Source of the DNA: Nisaea nitritireducens
GTDB lineage: Bacteria > Pseudomonadota > Alphaproteobacteria > Thalassobaculales > Thalassobaculaceae
Direction: 5' to 3'
DNA: 64,000 nt
NCBI RefSeq assembly: GCF_014904795.1
Contig: NZ_JACZFS010000009.1
Location: 248,001-312,000 of the forward strand
The translations under genes were made by a program, and so were the position numbers. The notes beneath the pieces were generated by a model. It was not told where the DNA came from and searched no databases. It saw nothing but the letters and a program-made list of their open reading frames with translations. This document shows, piece by piece, positions 60,212 through 64,000 of the stretch (its first letter is position 1; the number at the start of each line of letters is the position of its first letter).

Positions 60212-61372
60212 ATGGATTTCCAGCTGACCGACGAGCAGCGCGAATTGCAGGAGACAGCGCGCAGCTTTGCGACGCAGGAAATGACGGAAGTCGCCCGCGA
60301 GCTTGAGGAAAAGGACGAAGCGCCGTCCCGGGAGCATATCAAGCGCTATGCGGAGATGGGCTTCCTCGGGATCAATGTAGCGGAAGAATATGGCGGGCTC
60401 GGCCTCGGCAATCTGGAAGCGCTGATCGTTCTGGAGGAGTTCGCCAAGGTTTCTCCGGCCGTTGCCTTTCCGATCTTCGAATCCTCCGTCGGACCCTGCC
60501 GTGCGGTCGAGCATTTTGCCTCCTCGGAATTGGCAAAGCAGGTCTTGCCCAAGGTTTGCGCCGGTGAGCTGACCGTCGCCGTCGCCATGTCGGAGCCGGA
60601 TGCGGGATCGGCGCTGACCGACCTGAAGACACGGGTGAAGGAAGAGGGCGGCAAGCTGATCCTGAACGGTCAGAAACGCTGGTGCTCCGGTGGCGGGCAT
60701 GCGGAGGCTTATGTGGCCTATTGCAAGATGTCCGATGCGCCCGGCGCCAAGGGGATTGGCGCCGTCTATGTCGAAAAGGGAATGCAGGGTGTCAGCTTCG
60801 GGGAGCGGGAACGCCTGATGGGCTTCCGCGGAATCCCGAGCGCGGACATCTTCTTCGACAATGTCGAGATCCCGAAACAGAACGTCATTGTTCCGGCGGG
60901 TGGCTTCCGACAGCTCATGGAAGCCTTCGATCTCGAGCGCTGCGGCAACGCCACCATGTGCCTTGGCATCGCGTCGGCCGCCTTCGAAACCGCGCTGTCC
61001 TATACTCAGGAGCGCAAGGCCTTCGGCAAGGAGCTGGTGGAATTCCAGGCGGTGCAGATGAAGCTGGCCGAGATGGCCATGCGGGTGGAGGCGTCACGCC
61101 TGCTGATCTACCGTGCTGCCAAGAACGCCGAGGACGGCCTGCCGTCCGTGCTGGATTCAAGCCTCGCCAAATGTTTCGCCAACGAGATCGTCCGCGATGT
61201 TGCTGGCTCGGCCCTGCAGGTCATGGGAGCTTACGGCTATTCCAAGTCCTACGGCATGGAACAGCGTCTGCGCGACGGCTGGGGCTGGGGTATCGCCGGC
61301 GGCGCCATCGATATCCAGAAGGTGAACATCGCAGCTGCTCTGGTCGGTCGACGGTTTAACCAGCGGGCCTGA
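60212..61372 (+). CDS. Acyl-CoA dehydrogenase
   Basis: This is an FAD-dependent acyl-CoA dehydrogenase of 386 residues, the family's normal size. Conserved segments include TVAVAMSEPDAGSALTDLKTRVKEEGG, LNGQKRWCSGGGHA, GFRGIPSADIFFDNVEIPK and SYTQERKAFGKELVEFQAVQMKLAEMAM. The C-terminal DVAGSALQVMGAYGYSKSYGMEQRLRD holds the region of the usual catalytic base, though the residue needs alignment to fix. GGAGGA sits seven bases before the ATG. Chain-length or branched-chain specificity is not visible. Confidence 0.9.
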   Translation: MDFQLTDEQRELQETARSFATQEMTEVARELEEKDEAPSREHIKRYAEMGFLGINVAEEYGGLGLGNLEALIVLEEFAKVSPAVAFPIFESSVGPCRAVEHFASSELAKQVLPKVCAGELTVAVAMSEPDAGSALTDLKTRVKEEGGKLILNGQKRWCSGGGHAEAYVAYCKMSDAPGAKGIGAVYVEKGMQGVSFGERERLMGFRGIPSADIFFDNVEIPKQNVIVPAGGFRQLMEAFDLERCGNATMCLGIASAAFETALSYTQERKAFGKELVEFQAVQMKLAEMAMRVEASRLLIYRAAKNAEDGLPSVLDSSLAKCFANEIVRDVAGSALQVMGAYGYSKSYGMEQRLRDGWGWGIAGGAIDIQKVNIAAALVGRRFNQRA

Positions 61373-61376
61373 GTGC

Positions 61377-61390
61377 CTGATATAAATCAA
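61377..61390 (+). promoter_or_regulatory. Weaker FNR-like site upstream of the AAA+ ATPase gene
   Basis: CTGAT-ATAA-ATCAA matches nine of the ten FNR core positions; the mismatch is the first T. It lies 112 bases before the AAA+ gene's GTG and five bases after the acyl-CoA dehydrogenase stop codon. A -10-like TAGCCT at 61413-61418 would suit a class II position, but it is a poor hexamer. Confidence 0.45.
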
Positions 61391-61501
61391 TTGCTACTGT
61401 TTCTACGGCTGATAGCCTTGTAGCTAAATCATTTCGTTCAGTATTGGCATTATGCCTCGTCTGCTGAAGAGTAGAAATGGTCAGGTGAGGAGAGCATTGC
61501 A

Positions 61502-63256
61502 GTGAAGATCAGTACGCAAAAAGATTTCGAACAAACACTGACGCACGCCGTTTCGTCTCTTCACCCGATAATAGCGATCCGCTCTTTTGAAGAAAATCGC
61601 GTGATCGACAGTATTGAACGGGTCGCCATTAAAGAAAAATGCGATGTCATTTTCTGGTCTTGTACCCGTGGAATTCACATGGAACGGATCGGGACAATTC
61701 TGAATCGGCCCGAGAAAACGCCCCCATTCCTGCCGAAAACCGGTCAAAACGCGGACGTGATGACGGCGATCGAGGTGCTTGAACGGAAGCTCGACCATGA
61801 GCGGGAGAAAAAAGGATCCGAACGCCGTAAGACGTTTCTCGTTCTGCTCGACGCCTCGCCCTACCTGATTGAACGCCAGAATAATCCGGCTCACAGAAGA
61901 CGGCTCCGCGACTTCGCTCTGCAAAGCCGGCTTTCTGCGAAGAACGGAGTCATCCTGCTTGTTTCGGCCGACGGTGAACTAAGCCAGGAACTTGAAAAAG
62001 AAATCCTGCACCTGGAATTCCCGCTTCCCACCAAAGAGGAAATCAAGATTTGGGTGGACGATATTCTGGAACGCCTGGAGGCTTCCGCGGCCATCAAGCT
62101 CGATGAGGATGTCGACTTTCTCAAGGAAGCGGTTGTGAACGCCGCAAGCGGCCTGACGATGTACGAAATTCGTAACGCGCTTTCCGATGCCCTTGTCGAT
62201 GACAGAAAGCTGTCGAGAGAAGATGTCCAAGGGATCTATCGGCTCAAGCAGGATGTCGTGAAAAAGAGCGGGATTCTTGAATACGTCGATACCACGGACT
62301 GGTCGATGAACGATGTCGGTGGGCTCGATAACCTGAAGGAGTGGCTGCGAAAGCGCGCTCTTGCCTCAAGCGAGAAGGGGCATGCCTTCGGAATTTCTGC
62401 TCCGAAAGGAGTTTTGCTGACCGGAGTGCCCGGTTGCGGCAAATCGCTCGCGGCGAAATGCACGTCAACGTCCTGGGGCATTCCGCTGATCAAGCTCGAT
62501 ATGGGACGCGTCTATGCATCCCTCGTAGGGGCCTCAGAGCAGCATATCCGGCATGCGATCTCGATCTGCGAGGCGGTCGCGCCCTGCGTCCTCTGGATTG
62601 ACGAGATCGAGAAGGGGTTGCCGCGCAATCGCGGGCATGTGGGGGACAGCGGTGTGTCCCTGCGAGTCCTGGCCACCTTCCTCACCTGGCTGCAGGAGAA
62701 GACCGCTCCGGTATTTGTCATCGCGACTGCGAACGAGACCGTTCTGCTGCCGCCCGAAATCCTCCGCAAAGGGCGGTTTGATGAGGTGTTCTTCATCGAT
62801 CTCCCCAACGATGAAGAACGTACGGAAATCTTCAAGATCCACATGGCCCGGATGGGGCACGACCCGGACGAATACGATCTTGAGAGACTGACTGCGTTGA
62901 CAGGGCGGGACGAATCTTCCGGTGAAGGCGGGTTCAGCGGTGCTGAAATCGAAGCTGTTGTGCGAGAAGCGCTGATCGCGGCGTTTTCCGAAGCGGATGA
63001 GTTGGGCAAGGAGCCGCGCCTCGAGCAAAAGCACCTCGAAATGTCGGTGCTGGCAACAAGGCCGCTGTCGATTACGAGAGCCGAAGAGATCACCGAGCTT
63101 CGGCGCTGGTCGGACCAGCGCGCTGTTCCCGCAACCGGCTCTCTCGTCGAGCCTCCGTTACCTTTCCCTTTCGAGGAGAAACTGATGGATATTCTTCAGG
63201 CAGGTCGTCAGGAAAAGCCCAACCCTGCCAAGACTCAGGCGAAATCCCGGAAGTAG
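61502..63256 (+). CDS. Ycf46-like AAA+ ATPase
   Basis: This AAA+ protein of 584 residues has an N-terminal domain (1-250) with a degenerate P-loop-like fold lacking Walker A. A C-terminal AAA+ module follows with [12 protein letters not shown], Walker A 308-315 in GVPGCGKS, Walker [12 protein letters not shown] (Asp367-Glu368), sensor VIATANE and the arginine-finger area [10 protein letters not shown]. This is the Ycf46 (Slr0374) type, linked in cyanobacteria to inorganic-carbon response. Here the role is unknown. The start is GTG with GAGGAGAG upstream. The last 22 bases overlap the convergent epimerase gene. Confidence 0.83.
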   Translation: MKISTQKDFEQTLTHAVSSLHPIIAIRSFEENRVIDSIERVAIKEKCDVIFWSCTRGIHMERIGTILNRPEKTPPFLPKTGQNADVMTAIEVLERKLDHEREKKGSERRKTFLVLLDASPYLIERQNNPAHRRRLRDFALQSRLSAKNGVILLVSADGELSQELEKEILHLEFPLPTKEEIKIWVDDILERLEASAAIKLDEDVDFLKEAVVNAASGLTMYEIRNALSDALVDDRKLSREDVQGIYRLKQDVVKKSGILEYVDTTDWSMNDVGGLDNLKEWLRKRALASSEKGHAFGISAPKGVLLTGVPGCGKSLAAKCTSTSWGIPLIKLDMGRVYASLVGASEQHIRHAISICEAVAPCVLWIDEIEKGLPRNRGHVGDSGVSLRVLATFLTWLQEKTAPVFVIATANETVLLPPEILRKGRFDEVFFIDLPNDEERTEIFKIHMARMGHDPDEYDLERLTALTGRDESSGEGGFSGAEIEAVVREALIAAFSEADELGKEPRLEQKHLEMSVLATRPLSITRAEEITELRRWSDQRAVPATGSLVEPPLPFPFEEKLMDILQAGRQEKPNPAKTQAKSRK

Positions 63257-64000
63257 GCGATCGTTTTCTCAAGACCGTCGCGAAGCCCGACTTTCGGCTC
63301 CCATTCGAGCAGGTCCTTGGCCTTGGCTATGTCCGGCTGGCGCTGCATTGGGTCGTCCTGAGGGAGCGGATGGTAGGAAATCCCGTTCTTTCCCCCGACC
63401 AGCTCCGTAACGGTCTCGGCCAGTTCCTTCACCGTCATTTCGGTCGGATTACCGAGATTGATCGGGCCGGTAACGCTGTCTTTGCTGTCCATTAGGCTGA
63501 TCAGGCCATCGACCAGATCGTCGACAAAGCAGAAGGACCGGGTCTGGCTGCCGTCGCCATAGAGCGTCAGATCCTCGCCGCGCAGGGCGGAGAGGACGAA
63601 GTTGGAGACCACACGCCCGTCATTCGGGTGCATGCGCGGGCCGTAGGTGTTGAAGATCCGGGCCACCTTGATGCGTAGCTTGTGCTGTCGCAGATAGTCG
63701 AAGAACAGGGTCTCGGCGCAGCGCTTCCCTTCGTCATAGCAGGCCCGGATCCCGGTGGTGTTTACGTTGCCCCAGTATTCCTCGGTCTGCGGATGCACGG
63801 TGGGATCGCCATAGACTTCGGATGTCGAGGCCTGCAGCACCTTGGCTTTTACCCGTTTGGCCAGCCCCAGCACGTTGATGGCGCCGATCACGCTGGTCTT
63901 GGTGGTCTGTACGGGGTCGCGCTGGTAGTGGATCGGCGAGGCCGGGCAGGCGAGGTTGTAGATCTCGTCCACCTCGACATAGAGCGGGAAGGTGATGTCG
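63235..64000 (-). CDS. UDP-glucuronate decarboxylase-like NAD-dependent epimerase (5' end outside the window)
   Basis: The C-terminal 255 or so residues of an extended short-chain dehydrogenase/epimerase are present. The reading frame is open to the window end, so the N-terminal Rossmann motif and start are missing. Conserved features of UXS-type enzymes are [18 protein letters not shown], the catalytic Tyr-x-x-x-Lys in [31 protein letters not shown] and [21 protein letters not shown] makes UDP-xylose for polysaccharide. Its stop lies inside the end of the convergent AAA+ gene. Confidence 0.88.
   Translation of the reverse strand, partial: DITFPLYVEVDEIYNLACPASPIHYQRDPVQTTKTSVIGAINVLGLAKRVKAKVLQASTSEVYGDPTVHPQTEEYWGNVNTTGIRACYDEGKRCAETLFFDYLRQHKLRIKVARIFNTYGPRMHPNDGRVVSNFVLSALRGEDLTLYGDGSQTRSFCFVDDLVDGLISLMDSKDSVTGPINLGNPTEMTVKELAETVTELVGGKNGISYHPLPQDDPMQRQPDIAKAKDLLEWEPKVGLRDGLEKTIAYFRDFA

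Noticed and set aside
1-64000. tRNA, rRNA, CRISPR array, insertion sequence or prophage
   Set aside because: Intergenic gaps are short and show none of the required structures: no cloverleaf with CCA-type end, no spaced identical repeats, no transposase or integrase.

Overview
The window is a gene-dense chromosomal segment with no rRNA, tRNA, insertion sequence, phage or CRISPR signature that I can see. High GC content, codon use and gene content point to an alphaproteobacterium, most likely a free-living aquatic Rhodospirillales-type organism. Markers for this are a DUF2336 protein, a full ccoNOQP-GHIS set with an FnrL-like regulator, a PmtA-like methyltransferase, HspQ, DUF1127 and paa genes. 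The genus is inference.

Layout. 0-3.2 kb: a secreted FG-GAP protein, a PcaD-like lactonase and an exported metallo-beta-lactamase-fold protein. 3.3-10.7 kb: a signalling cluster of a DUF2336 protein, two PAS histidine kinases, a lone Hpt protein, a CheY-like receiver and an Hpt protein fused to a degenerate receiver; no output domain is present. 10.7-17.3 kb: an MFS carrier, hspQ, a PmtA-like methyltransferase, a dipeptide-type ABC transporter (binding protein and two permeases, no ATPases) and a small unknown gene.

17.3-33.4 kb is a low-oxygen respiration island: a DUF2189 membrane protein, ccoS-I-H-G and ccoP-Q-O-N (cbb3 oxidase and its assembly factors), hemN, a hemerythrin, a kinase-like fusion protein, an MmgE/PrpD protein and a Crp/Fnr regulator with FNR-like cysteines. 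Four near-consensus FNR boxes (TTGA-N6-TCAA) lie upstream of the DUF2189 gene, ccoN, the hemerythrin-hemN pair and the regulator itself. A fifth, weaker box lies upstream of a Ycf46-like AAA+ ATPase at 61.5 kb.

33.4-38.4 kb: hyuAB (hydantoinase/oxoprolinase) followed by an orphan MlaF-like ATPase, then a small unknown gene. 38.6-43.8 kb: phenylacetate catabolism, with paaX-paaI divergent from paaABCDE and a palindrome between them. 43.9-52.7 kb: mixed genes, including a LysR/sodium-symporter pair, a PAS protein, a thioredoxin-fold protein, a DOPA-dioxygenase-like protein, a PNPOx-like protein with a Bcr/CflA exporter, a SprA-type putative protease, a secreted unknown protein and an orphan flagellar-rod-like protein. 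52.6-58.1 kb: a maturation cluster for molybdenum hydroxylases (coxD, coxE, two XdhC-type genes, a MoeA-MobA fusion and an IscU-like scaffold) without the structural enzyme genes. 58.2-64 kb: a CaiB-type CoA-transferase, a nitroreductase, an acyl-CoA dehydrogenase, the AAA+ ATPase and a UDP-glucuronate decarboxylase-like gene cut by the window end.
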